The position numbers were made by a program, and so were the translations under genes. The notes beneath the pieces are model-generated. The model saw nothing but the letters and a program-made list of their open reading frames with translations, had not been told where the DNA came from and made no database searches. DNA of 64,000 nucleotides. Source: Pacificispira sp002696645 (GTDB lineage Bacteria > Pseudomonadota > Alphaproteobacteria > UBA8366 > Aestuariispiraceae). Positions 23,318 through 32,174 of the stretch are shown here, one piece after another. Every line of letters begins with the position of its first letter. The first letter of the stretch is position 1. The DNA is taken from positions 62,001-126,000 of the forward strand of contig NZ_JBLZHU010000011.1 of NCBI RefSeq assembly GCF_048892425.1. Reading direction: 5' to 3'.

Positions 23318-23761
23318 TTATTGGCCGCAAAAGCGTGTCAGGCGATGGGGCATCAAGGTGAGTTCGTGATCAATTTCTGAGACTCGGGTTTGGCATAATT
23401 CCGGGCTGGCGCTGACCTTCGACCAATCTGGTGCCTTACAGCGTGTCAGCATATCCTCGAGGCTGTCGACGCATTGTTCAAAATGCGCTTTCGCCTTATC
23501 GAAACGCTCTTTCCCTGTGCGTAAAAAATTGCATGTCTCTAAATCAGTGGTGTTTGACCGATGCAGGGCTTCTTCCGTTAAATTTTGGGCTGCGGTCAGG
23601 TCGCCAAGCCCATCCTGCATCATACCTTCCAGGGCATGTATGCGGTCTTCACAGTCAGCCGCAGCCACACCTGCCGACGCAATAAGCAACAGCACCGCGA
23701 CGCTAGCCGTTTGGATGAAAGAAACCGTGGATCTTTTTCGCAACTGCCTTTGAAATACCAT
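23318..23761 (-). CDS. Secreted Cys-containing protein overlapping the 3-prime end of uvrC
   Basis: 147 residues if started at ATG 23761, chosen because it opens a good signal peptide (basic start, VAVLLLIASAGVAA, cleavage before ADC). The start lies 59 bp inside uvrC in a different frame, so translation is probably coupled to uvrC. The mature part is helical with six cysteines (first at the cleavage site, then ETCNF, EQCVD, TRCKA, ELCQT, RFCGQ), suggesting disulfides in the periplasm. No family recognised. Confidence 0.65.
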   Translation of the reverse strand: MVFQRQLRKRSTVSFIQTASVAVLLLIASAGVAAADCEDRIHALEGMMQDGLGDLTAAQNLTEEALHRSNTTDLETCNFLRTGKERFDKAKAHFEQCVDSLEDMLTRCKAPDWSKVSASPELCQTRVSEIDHELTLMPHRLTRFCGQ

Positions 23762-25700
23762 CCACATTCTCCAAATCCGACACAGATGCGCGCGATACCG
23801 CTTTCGCAGAACCGAAGTATAACAGAAGCGCCTTTTTACGCTTCCCCCCAATTCCAGGAATTTCATCCAATGGGCTGCGTACCTGATCTTTTGCGCGGCG
23901 CTTACGGTGTGATCCGATAGCGAAACGGTGCGCTTCATCCCGCAGGCGCTGAATAAAATACAGAACCGGGTCGCGGGGTGGCAGCAACAGGGGCTGATCC
24001 CCACCGGGCAGCATGATCCGTTCCCGGCCCGCTTCCCGCTCTGGCCCCTTGGCGACAGTCATGACGGGAACATCATCTTCCAGGCCCAGTTCCGCCAGTG
24101 CTTCCATCGCAGAACTCAATTGCCCCTTACCGCCATCCAGAATGACCAGGTCGGGCCAGACACCGCTGGTGCGATCCGGGTCTTCCTTCAGGGCACGGGC
24201 AAAACGGCGATAGATGACTTCCTTGGTCATCGCATAATCATCCCCACCTGCCGGGGCATCGGTTAAATCAGGCACGGGCACCTCTGCAAGGCCGGGAACA
24301 GAGGGGCTGGCGGGCTCGTCCTCTCCCCGAATGTTGAATTTGCGATACTGATTCTTTGCAAACCCGTCCGGCCCGGCCACGATCATTGCGCCAACCGCCT
24401 GACGCCCGGAAATATGACTGTTGTCGTAAACCTCCACCCGCTGCAGCGGCCCTTCCAGACCGCTGAGGTCCGCCAGGCCATTCAACAGCCGCACCTGGCT
24501 GGAACTTTCCGCCAGCCGCCGTTCCAATGCCTCCCTGGCATTGTCAGCGGCATGGTCCACCGCCTTACGCCGTCCGCCTCGTTGGGGCACGGCTATGGTG
24601 ACCTTGCGCCCTGCCTTCAGTGTCAGCGCCTCTGTCAGAAGATCCAATTCGTCCGGAGCCTGGTTCAAAAGCACATCTTTTGGCGGCGGGCGGTTTTCAT
24701 AGAATTGGCCCAGAAATCCAGCCAGAATCAAACCTGGCTCCATCTGTTTGTCATGGCTGGGGAAGTACGACCGCGTGCCATTGTTCTGGCCGGCACGAAA
24801 GAAAAAGACCTGAATGCAGCTCTGACCGCCACGCTGTTCCAGGGCAATCACATCCGCGTCGCCAATGCCTTCGATATTGATGTCCTGGCTGGATTGCACA
24901 TGGGCCATGGCGCGCAATCGATCCCGATAGGATGCGGCGCGCTCAAAATCCATCGCGTCAGACGCTGCCTGCATCTCGCTGACCAGATCGTCTTTCACCT
25001 CCTGGGATCGACCCGACAGGAAGGCTTTCGCTTGCGCCACAGTGGCGGCATAGCCTTCTTGCGATATATAGCCGACACAGGGCGCACTACAGCGTTTGAT
25101 CTGGTATTGCAGGCAGGGGCGCGACCGATTGCGAAACACACCATCCGTGCAATTGCGCAGTAAAAAGGCGCGCTGCAATACATTCAGGGTGCGATTGACC
25201 GCCCCTGCTGAGGCGAATGGACCAAAGAAATCCCCTTTCCGGTCCCGCGCGCCCCGGTGTTTCACAATTTGGGGAAACTCCTGATCGCCCCGAATTAAGA
25301 TATCTGGAAATGTCTTATCATCCCGCAACAGCACATTGTAACGAGGCATCAGGCGCTTGATCAGATTGTTTTCCAGCAACAGCGCCTCGACCTCGCTGGC
25401 GCAGGTGACAAACTCCATCGTTGCGGTTTCAGAAACCATGCGTTGCAAGCGGATCGGCAAACGCTCCGGCCTGGAATAGGTTGTCACACGCTTGCGCAGA
25501 TTATGCGCCTTACCGACGTATAAGGGCTCACCATCTGCAGAAATCATGCGATAGACGCCAGCCTCGTTGCCCAGCTTCGCAAGATATCGCTTCACCACCG
25601 CAGCCCCGGTCGCAAGACTGGGGCGCGCGGCGACAGTGGGTGCCAATAAGGTCCCATCCGCCGTTTGGCTCAAACTCTCCGCTCTGGTGTCGTTGGGCAT
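23703..25700 (-). CDS. uvrC: Excinuclease ABC subunit C
   Basis: 665 residues. GIY-YIG nuclease domain at residues 45-125 (GVYRM..GEPLYVGKA), an intermediate Cys-rich motif, a UVR domain near 245, the RNase H-like C-terminal nuclease with VEVYDNSHISG and VILDGGKGQL, and two terminal helix-hairpin-helix motifs (IPGIGGKRKKALL, LENVDGISKAVAKKI). It cuts both sides of UvrB-marked DNA damage in nucleotide excision repair. uvrB lies 1.4 kb upstream on the same strand, which is closer than usual. A degenerate dispersed element lies directly in front of the start. Confidence 0.97.
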   Translation of the reverse strand: MPNDTRAESLSQTADGTLLAPTVAARPSLATGAAVVKRYLAKLGNEAGVYRMISADGEPLYVGKAHNLRKRVTTYSRPERLPIRLQRMVSETATMEFVTCASEVEALLLENNLIKRLMPRYNVLLRDDKTFPDILIRGDQEFPQIVKHRGARDRKGDFFGPFASAGAVNRTLNVLQRAFLLRNCTDGVFRNRSRPCLQYQIKRCSAPCVGYISQEGYAATVAQAKAFLSGRSQEVKDDLVSEMQAASDAMDFERAASYRDRLRAMAHVQSSQDINIEGIGDADVIALEQRGGQSCIQVFFFRAGQNNGTRSYFPSHDKQMEPGLILAGFLGQFYENRPPPKDVLLNQAPDELDLLTEALTLKAGRKVTIAVPQRGGRRKAVDHAADNAREALERRLAESSSQVRLLNGLADLSGLEGPLQRVEVYDNSHISGRQAVGAMIVAGPDGFAKNQYRKFNIRGEDEPASPSVPGLAEVPVPDLTDAPAGGDDYAMTKEVIYRRFARALKEDPDRTSGVWPDLVILDGGKGQLSSAMEALAELGLEDDVPVMTVAKGPEREAGRERIMLPGGDQPLLLPPRDPVLYFIQRLRDEAHRFAIGSHRKRRAKDQVRSPLDEIPGIGGKRKKALLLYFGSAKAVSRASVSDLENVDGISKAVAKKIHGFFHPNG

Positions 25701-25721
25701 TCACGTATCACTTTCCTGCCT

Positions 25722-25820
25722 CAGCATCATGGGCTCTTATAAACGCACACATGACACGCTGGCCTGTTGTTCTCTCTGCACATATGCCGTTGCAAACATT
25801 TCTGTCTACTCGGGTTTGCT
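25722..25820 (+). repeat. Dispersed two-hairpin element, degenerate copy E
   Basis: 99 bp aligning end to end with copy A (CAGCATCATG...CGGGTTTGCT) but with many substitutions that weaken both hairpins. Located in front of uvrC. It looks like an old, decayed copy. Confidence 0.6.
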
Positions 25821-26273
25821 GAACCTCATATTTCTTTCCGCCAAACGCATTGGTCAAGGGTGCCGATGGCGCCATTTTAACCTTGGCGAATTTCGTCCCA
25901 TACGGGCCAAATTCAGCGCTGGCACGATTTAAATCCAGCTATCCACCGCGCCTGTGGAAAACCTTGTTGGTAACCAAGGGACGACCCCACGCCTCGCCAC
26001 ATTCCCTAGGGGAGTCAGCGGTTTGCCTAATATTTAACCACCAAAAACTAACATATTGTTTTTATTAACATTATAATAAGTCAAGTATGAAAGATTGGTT
26101 AAACTGAAAAAAGCTCCTTGCCTGCAGACTTCCCCCGAATCCGGCAAATTCTCCTGTGCACAACTCAAAAACGATAAATTGAATTTTAGGCATATTTTTA
26201 AATATTTAGGCAAAAGTGCATTCAATACACACAACCAGCATTAAACTGTACAGTCTAAGTATTGGTGTCATCA
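25821..26273. other. 450-bp gene-free interval with long inverted repeat
   Basis: No supported gene. The right half is strongly AT-rich. TTTGCCTAATATTTAA at 26022-26037 recurs inverted as TTAAATATTTAGGCAAA at 26198-26214 (one indel), so 26022-26214 could be a decayed small inverted-repeat element. Near 25940-25960 are CTATCCACC and TGTGGAAAA, which resemble DnaA boxes in opposite orientation, but nothing else suggests an origin. Confidence 0.4.
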
Positions 26274-27068
26274 TCATTCTTCGATATAACATCCCAACCC
26301 TGCCTGTTGCCACCCCAGATGTTCTCCCCCATCCAGGGCGATCATCTGTCCGGTATAGCTCGGGCTTTGTATGATGAAGCGCACGGCTTTCGCAATGGCG
26401 GTGGGTTCGGTGCGCCGTTTCAAGGGAACAGCGTCCCATTGTCGGTCAAAATCGGTCGTATTCTGCCTGGCGCTGGGGACTGTTGGCCCTGGCCCCACAG
26501 CCGCGACACGAACCTGTGGCGCCAAGGCCAGCGCGAGCGTTCTAGTCAATGTCCAAAGGCCCGATTTCGATGCCGTATAGCTGATGAAATGCGGTGTAAG
26601 ATTAAACACCCGTTGATCGATGATATTGACGGCGACACCATTCTTATCGTCGGGCAATGCCTTTGCGAAAGCCTGAATGATCCGCATGGGCGATTCCAGA
26701 TTAATCGCCATATGAGATGACCAACTATCCCGCGTAACCGTATTCCAATCGTCACGTTCAAAGATTGAGGCATTATTGACGACAACACCCAATTCACCGA
26801 AAGCAGACAGGGTTTGGGCGACCAGATCCGTCGCCGCGTCTGGGTCTGCCAGATCCGCATCAAACAAATGCACCGCTCGCCCCAAATCCCGAATTTCTTG
26901 GGCTGTCGCTTCGGCATCGGATTCTGATCCCCGATAATGCAGCGCGATATCAAATCCATACTGCGCCAAATCCAAAGCAATCTCTCGACCAATCCGCCGG
27001 GCCGCGCCCGTGACCAGCGCTACCGGGGCCAAGCGTTCATCCTGTAGCATAAAAGGCACCCGCATCAA
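26274..27068 (-). CDS. Short-chain dehydrogenase, FolM/pteridine reductase-like
   Basis: 264 residues; the start overlaps the uvrB stop by 4 bp. Classical SDR motifs: the nucleotide-binding loop TGAARRIGREIA (Arg pair typical of NADPH-using pteridine reductases), NNASIFE in place of NNAG, and the active site Y-T-A-S-K near residue 180. The R-R-I-G and N-A-S-x-F motifs favour dihydromonapterin or dihydrofolate reductase (FolM-type) over a generic alcohol dehydrogenase. It would act in pterin or folate reduction in the cytoplasm. A first Met at residue 1 or 2, or a later one, is possible. Confidence 0.82.
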   Translation of the reverse strand: MMRVPFMLQDERLAPVALVTGAARRIGREIALDLAQYGFDIALHYRGSESDAEATAQEIRDLGRAVHLFDADLADPDAATDLVAQTLSAFGELGVVVNNASIFERDDWNTVTRDSWSSHMAINLESPMRIIQAFAKALPDDKNGVAVNIIDQRVFNLTPHFISYTASKSGLWTLTRTLALALAPQVRVAAVGPGPTVPSARQNTTDFDRQWDAVPLKRRTEPTAIAKAVRFIIQSPSYTGQMIALDGGEHLGWQQAGLGCYIEE

Positions 27069-29266
27069 CGACGCCCCCGACGACGACCAGAAGAGGCCTT
27101 TGCCCCCTTGCGCCCCTTCGGCACAGCCTCAGGATTCTTACTGATCAGAGAGGCCGCGATCTCCACATCAATGGGCAGGGAATCGACTGGCATATCCAGG
27201 TCATAGGCTTCCAATCGCTTGATCTCGTCTCGCATCTTGGCCGCCGTTTCAAATTCCAGGTCGGCAGCAGCGACCTTCATGCGCTCTTCCAAATCGCGGA
27301 TATAGGTTTTCAGATCGACCCCGACCAAATGGGACTGTGCCCCATCACCCGTGCCGACCGTAACCCGATCCCGCTCGTAAACTGAATTCAGCACATCAGA
27401 GATGGATCGTTTGATGCTTTCCGGCGTAATGCCATGTTCCGCATTGTATAGCTGCTGCTTCTCCCGGCGGCGGCTGGTTTCGTCCAGGGCATAGGTCAGG
27501 CTGTCGGTCATGCGATCCGCATATAACAGGACGCGCCCATCCACATTGCGTGCCGCCCGGCCAATCGTCTGAACCAGCGATGTCTTGGACCTCAGGAACC
27601 CTTCCTTATCCGCATCCAGGATCGCCACCACCGCGCATTCGGGAATATCCAACCCTTCCCGCAGCAAGTTAATCCCGATCAGGATGTCAAAGGCACCCAG
27701 GCGCAAATCACGGATAATCTCAATGCGCTCCAATGTGTCGATATCAGAATGCAGATAGCGGACCTTCAGGCCGGTTTCCGACATGTAATCGGTCAGGTCC
27801 TCGGCCATGCGCTTGGTCAGTACCGTGACCAGAACACGCTCCCCTTTCTCCGTACATTGGCGGCATTCATCCAGCAGGTCATCGACCTGATTGGCAGTTG
27901 GGCGCACAATACAAACGGGATCGATCAATCCGGTCGGGCGCACCAATTGCTCGGTAATGACGCCCCCCGTCCGCTCCAACTCCCAGGGACCGGGCGTGGC
28001 GGAAACGAATATGGTCTGGGGCCGCATCGCCTCCCATTCTTCAAATTTCAAAGGACGGTTATCAACGCAGGACGGCAGTCGGAAACCAAATTCTGCCAAT
28101 GTCGATTTCCGCGCAAAGTCCCCCCGGAACATACCGCCGATCTGCGGCACGGTGACATGGCTTTCATCCAGCACCAACAGGGCGTTGTCTGGCAGATACT
28201 CAAACAGGGTCGGTGGCGGCTCCCCGGCATTGCGCCCGGTCAGATAGCGGGAATAGTTCTCAATCCCGTTACACGCCCCCGTCGCTTCCATCATCTCCAG
28301 GTCAAAGACCGTGCGTTGTTCGATGCGCTGTAATTCCAGCAGTTTCCCGGCCTTCTCAAATTGCTCCGTGCGCTGACGCAGTTCCAGCTTGATGCGGTCC
28401 ATTGCCTGTTTCAGCGTCGGGCGCGGCGTAACATAGTGGCTGCCTGCATAGACCCGGACTTTCTCCAGGGTTGCTGTCTTCTCCCCGGTCAGCGGGTCAA
28501 ATTCGTGAATTGCATCGATTTCATCGCCAAAGAAAGACACCCGCCAGGCGCGGTCTTCCAGGTGGGCCGGAAAGATTTCAATCGTATCGCCACGCACGCG
28601 AAAGCTGCCGCGCTGAAACTGAATGTCGCTGCGTTTATATTGCAGGGTAACCAATTCGCGCATCAGATCGCGCACATCCATGCGCTTTCCCGCCTCCACA
28701 TCAATAACCATCTGGCTATAGGTTTCGGGGGAGCCAATACCATAAATGCAGGAAACAGACGCAACGATGATCACATCATCCCGCTCGAACAGCGCCCGGG
28801 TCGCAGAGTGACGCATCCGGTCGATTTGCTCGTTTCGCGAACTCTCCTTCTCAATGAAGGTGTCAGAGCGCGGAACATAAGCTTCCGGCTGGTAATAATC
28901 ATAATAAGAGACGAAATATTCGACCGCATTATTGGGAAAGAAGGATTTCATCTCCCCATATAATTGCGCCGCGAGTGTCTTGTTTGGCGCCAAAACCAGG
29001 GTGGGGCGCTGTAACTCTTGGATCGCATGGGCGATGGTGAAGGTCTTACCAGATCCGGTCACGCCCAGCAGGACCTGGTCCCGCTCTCCTTCACGCACAC
29101 CTTCGACAAGCTGCTTGATCGCCTCTGGTTGATCGCCAGCGGGTTGATAATCGGACTCTATTTTGAAAGGGACGCCTCCCTCAGTCAAAGGGCGTGCATA
29201 TTTCGGTGTTTCACCGAAGATATACCCGACGGGCATCTCTGGTTTCAGATCAATGGTGTCGCTCAT
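27065..29266 (-). CDS. uvrB: Excinuclease ABC subunit B
   Basis: 733 residues. Walker A GVTGSGKT at residues 68-75, the beta-hairpin region with EYFVSYYDYYQPEAYVP, the DEAD-type box (LLVLDESHVT), helicase motifs V-VI (INLLREGLDIPE, QTIGRAARN) and a C-terminal UVR domain that binds UvrC (residues near 655-690). UvrB verifies DNA damage after UvrA loading and recruits UvrC. Translationally coupled by ATGA overlap to the downstream SDR gene. The highly basic C-terminal tail (RRRGRR) is common in alphaproteobacterial members. Confidence 0.98.
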   Translation of the reverse strand: MSDTIDLKPEMPVGYIFGETPKYARPLTEGGVPFKIESDYQPAGDQPEAIKQLVEGVREGERDQVLLGVTGSGKTFTIAHAIQELQRPTLVLAPNKTLAAQLYGEMKSFFPNNAVEYFVSYYDYYQPEAYVPRSDTFIEKESSRNEQIDRMRHSATRALFERDDVIIVASVSCIYGIGSPETYSQMVIDVEAGKRMDVRDLMRELVTLQYKRSDIQFQRGSFRVRGDTIEIFPAHLEDRAWRVSFFGDEIDAIHEFDPLTGEKTATLEKVRVYAGSHYVTPRPTLKQAMDRIKLELRQRTEQFEKAGKLLELQRIEQRTVFDLEMMEATGACNGIENYSRYLTGRNAGEPPPTLFEYLPDNALLVLDESHVTVPQIGGMFRGDFARKSTLAEFGFRLPSCVDNRPLKFEEWEAMRPQTIFVSATPGPWELERTGGVITEQLVRPTGLIDPVCIVRPTANQVDDLLDECRQCTEKGERVLVTVLTKRMAEDLTDYMSETGLKVRYLHSDIDTLERIEIIRDLRLGAFDILIGINLLREGLDIPECAVVAILDADKEGFLRSKTSLVQTIGRAARNVDGRVLLYADRMTDSLTYALDETSRRREKQQLYNAEHGITPESIKRSISDVLNSVYERDRVTVGTGDGAQSHLVGVDLKTYIRDLEERMKVAAADLEFETAAKMRDEIKRLEAYDLDMPVDSLPIDVEIAASLISKNPEAVPKGRKGAKASSGRRRGRR

Positions 29267-29326
29267 AGGGGTGACTATAAACCGCGATTGGCGGCAAGCA
29301 AGAGATGCACGAAAGCAATCCCAGCC

Positions 29327-29524
29327 TTAATGACGGATCAGCCAAACCAGCGCGATCCCAAACACCAGCGCCCCCATTCCGACGCGACGAAGACTCGTTG
29401 GTGAAAATGTCAATGCCGCTGCCATCATTCGCTGCATTTGGGTGGGAATTAATGCATAAAGCAACCCTTCCAAAACACATAAAAATGCAAATCCCGTCAT
29501 CAGCGACGTCCAAAATTCTTCCAT
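29327..29524 (-). CDS. DUF2065 small membrane protein
   Basis: 65 residues from ATG at 29524. Two hydrophobic segments (about residues 8-25 and 46-62) separated by a polar loop, with the family pattern EGLLYALIP....RM and LRRVGMGALVFGIALVWLIR. DUF2065 proteins are two-pass inner-membrane proteins, frequently near the hflKC protease-modulator genes, which are not present here. Role unknown. The frame is open further upstream, but that part lacks conservation. Confidence 0.85.
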   Translation of the reverse strand: MEEFWTSLMTGFAFLCVLEGLLYALIPTQMQRMMAAALTFSPTSLRRVGMGALVFGIALVWLIRH

Positions 29525-29766
29525 GATTCCCTCAACTTCCTGTTTATCGCGCGGCCGATGCCAATACTGGCACCGGAAATTACGCCTGAAACGGTCTGCA
29601 CATTCTTGCCATATTGCCCTGAATGACGTAGTTACATCACCGAGGGTGAATTCGCCCGACATATTTTATTCTGGCACCTGGCACTTGTTTTTCCCGCTCA
29701 TCAGTTTGGAGCGACACCGCCTTAGTATTTGCGGTACGGTTTGCAGGGGAGAGTATCATTTTAAAG
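29525..29766. other. Intergenic region between divergent genes
   Basis: 242 bp separating the DUF2065 gene and the transglycosylase gene. No gene supported. It must contain both promoters; I found no clear consensus pair. Confidence 0.4.
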
Positions 29767-31638
29767 TTGAACACCAGCCTGCGCTGGATTGCCAGCGCAC
29801 TGACAGGGATTGTTTTCGCCACGGGCCTATCGCTTGGTGGTGCCCAGGCGCAGTCTGAAATGGCTGCCTTGGCGCCGCGCGTCGGCCCTATGTCTGACTC
29901 CACCAGTGCGCTTCCTGCGATTCTGGCGCGAAACGATATCGCCCTCTATACCGAAATTTTTGATCTCCAGAATGACGGCCAATGGGACAAGGCGGATCGG
30001 CTGATCGCGCAGTTGTCGGATGATTCTCTGATGGGCCATGTGCTGTTTCAGCGCTATATGCACCCGACCGCCTACCGGTCTTCCTATCAGGAATTAAAGA
30101 ACTGGCTGGCCGATTATGCGGATCATCCCGGCGCAACGCGCATTTACGGTTTGGCCCTGAAACGCAAACCGTCATCTGTTGGCTATCCACGCAAGCCTCA
30201 GGCCGTTGAAATGCCTGCCATGGATGCAGTCGTCGCCTTTGACGAGCCTCAGGGCGGGTCCGAAACCGAATCACCGGCTACGGAAAGCCGCAAATATGCG
30301 GGGAAATCCTCAAGCCAGCGCGCCAAAATTCGTGCAATTCAGTCCCAGATTCGATCATTGGTTCAACGCGGCAATGTGACCATCGCCTTAAAAAATCTGG
30401 ATACCAAGGCCAATCGCGCCCTGTTTGATCCGGTCAGCTTTGCCGAAAGCCTGGGCGTTATCGCGCGGGGATATTTCCGGTATCATGAAGATCAGGAAGC
30501 CATGGCGGTTGCCAAGATGGCAACCAAACTGGCCGGTGATGATGCCGCCCGCGCCCATTGGTGGGGCGGATTAGCCGCGTTCCGGGCGAAAGATTGGAAT
30601 ACCGCTGCGGCGCATTTCGCCGCGCTGAGCCTGTCGGTTGAGGCGGATGATTGGCTGAGGGCGGCTGGCGGGTTTTGGGCTTCGCGTGCCTATTTGGTCG
30701 GGGGCGAACCCCAGAATGTATCTGCCATGCTGCAGCGCGCCGCAGAAATGCCGCGCACATTCTATGGCCTGCTGGCGACCCGCGCCCTGGGCCAAACACC
30801 CCCATTAGATTTTGAAATGCCGGTTCTGTCCGATACAGAGACGGAGTTTCTGTTAGAAATCCCCGCAGCCCGTCGGGCAATCGCGCTGATCGAAACCGGC
30901 CAGACCAACCGCGCCGATGAAGAATTGCGGCGGTTTGTGGATGAATTGCCGCCGTCCTTTGTTGGGACACTTCTTGCGCTGGCTGATCGGGCGGGGCTGG
31001 CTGATGTCGCCTTTCGCCTGGGGCGTGATATGGAGCGCCGCCAGAAGGTCAGCCTGGACGGTGCCCTGTATCCAGTACCAGGCTGGGAACCGGAAGATGG
31101 TTTTGGCATTGATCGCGCCTTGATATTTGCCATCGTGCGCCAGGAATCTCAATTCCGCAGCCGCGCGATCAGCAGCGCTGGTGCGCGGGGCTTGATGCAA
31201 TTGATGCCGGCCACCGCCGGATATATGGCGGGCGACCGATTCCATGGTTCATCCCGTGCGGAACTGTTTGAACCTGGCCTGAACCTGTCGCTGGGTCAGA
31301 AATATGTGCATCATGTCCTCAATCTGGCGGAAATTGATGGAAACCTGCTTTATGCGCTGGCGGCGTATAATGCGGGGCCTGGCAATTTGCAGCGTTGGCG
31401 GGCCAAGATTGATTATGCCGATGATCCGCTGTTGTTCATCGAAAGCCTTCCGTCCCGTGAAACCCGCGCCTATATTGAGCATGTCCTGTCCAATTTCTGG
31501 ATCTATCGCCTGCGGTTGAAGCAGAATGTCGATAGCCTGGATATGTTGATCGGGGGATCCTGGCCGATTTATGTCAGTCAGGATCAAAAGGGTTCCCCGA
31601 CCGGAGAGCCCCGCACAGTGCGGATCAGCGCGGAGTAA
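29767..31638 (+). CDS. Soluble lytic murein transglycosylase (Slt70-like)
   Basis: 623 residues from a TTG start; AGGGGAG lies about 14 bp before it, rather far, so the start is tentative, but it opens a signal peptide (LRWIASALTGIVFATGLSLGGAQA). A helical superhelix (U-domain) fills residues 50-430, with the SLT catalytic domain at 445-590: catalytic Glu460 in IVRQES, then SSAGARGLMQLMP and the Y-N-A-G-P motif (AAYNAGPGNLQRW). It cleaves peptidoglycan glycan strands in the periplasm, forming 1,6-anhydro-muropeptides. AmpG at 62203 would import such products. moaB follows by 5 bp. Confidence 0.93.
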   Translation: MNTSLRWIASALTGIVFATGLSLGGAQAQSEMAALAPRVGPMSDSTSALPAILARNDIALYTEIFDLQNDGQWDKADRLIAQLSDDSLMGHVLFQRYMHPTAYRSSYQELKNWLADYADHPGATRIYGLALKRKPSSVGYPRKPQAVEMPAMDAVVAFDEPQGGSETESPATESRKYAGKSSSQRAKIRAIQSQIRSLVQRGNVTIALKNLDTKANRALFDPVSFAESLGVIARGYFRYHEDQEAMAVAKMATKLAGDDAARAHWWGGLAAFRAKDWNTAAAHFAALSLSVEADDWLRAAGGFWASRAYLVGGEPQNVSAMLQRAAEMPRTFYGLLATRALGQTPPLDFEMPVLSDTETEFLLEIPAARRAIALIETGQTNRADEELRRFVDELPPSFVGTLLALADRAGLADVAFRLGRDMERRQKVSLDGALYPVPGWEPEDGFGIDRALIFAIVRQESQFRSRAISSAGARGLMQLMPATAGYMAGDRFHGSSRAELFEPGLNLSLGQKYVHHVLNLAEIDGNLLYALAAYNAGPGNLQRWRAKIDYADDPLLFIESLPSRETRAYIEHVLSNFWIYRLRLKQNVDSLDMLIGGSWPIYVSQDQKGSPTGEPRTVRISAE

Positions 31639-31643
31639 TTTCA

Positions 31644-32174
31644 ATGCTGGGTGTTGATAAGAGCCTGCCGTTCAAACCGGTGCGAATTGCGGTGCTGACT
31701 GTCTCTGATACCCGCACCGTTGAAAATGACCGATCCGGCGACTTGCTGGTCGCGCGCCTGGAACAGGATGGTCATATCCTGGCAGCACGTCAGATTATCA
31801 TTGATGATGCAGCACAGATTGTTCAGGTCCTAAATCAGTGGATCGATGACCCGGAAATTGATTGTGTCATAACCACCGGCGGCACTGGTCTGACCGGGCG
31901 TGATGTCACCCCCGAAGCATTCGCCGCCGTTCGGGAAAAGGACATACCGGGCTTTGGCGAGTATTTTCGCTGGATGTCCGCCCAGAAAATCGGAACCTCC
32001 ACCATTCAAAGCCGCGCCATGGCGGTCCTATCCCGGGGCACCTATCTGTTCGCCCTGCCAGGGTCTACGGGGGCCTGTAAGGATGGCTGGGATGAGATCC
32101 TGCACTATCAACTGGATTTCCGCCACAGACCCTGCAATTTTGTTGAGTTGATGCCGCGCCTGCGTGAAGTTTAA
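31644..32174 (+). CDS. moaB: Molybdenum cofactor biosynthesis protein MoaB
   Basis: 176 residues, 5 bp behind the transglycosylase gene, so co-transcribed. The MogA/MoaB fold is marked by VLTVSDTR, TTGGTGLTGRDVTPEAF and the C-terminal FALPGSTGACKDGWDEI. MoaB/MogA proteins adenylylate molybdopterin before metal insertion; several MoaB proteins have this activity in organisms without MogA. The stop overlaps the convergent MFS gene stop by 4 bp. Confidence 0.93.
   Translation: MLGVDKSLPFKPVRIAVLTVSDTRTVENDRSGDLLVARLEQDGHILAARQIIIDDAAQIVQVLNQWIDDPEIDCVITTGGTGLTGRDVTPEAFAAVREKDIPGFGEYFRWMSAQKIGTSTIQSRAMAVLSRGTYLFALPGSTGACKDGWDEILHYQLDFRHRPCNFVELMPRLREV

Noticed and set aside
25935..25965. Possible DnaA boxes suggesting an origin
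   Set aside because: Only two imperfect boxes, no cluster, no dnaA, parAB or hemE-type neighbours; chance similarity is likely.
25850..26068. 72-codon frame in the gap before the SDR gene
   Set aside because: No ribosome binding site, no recognisable composition and it crosses one arm of the inverted repeat.
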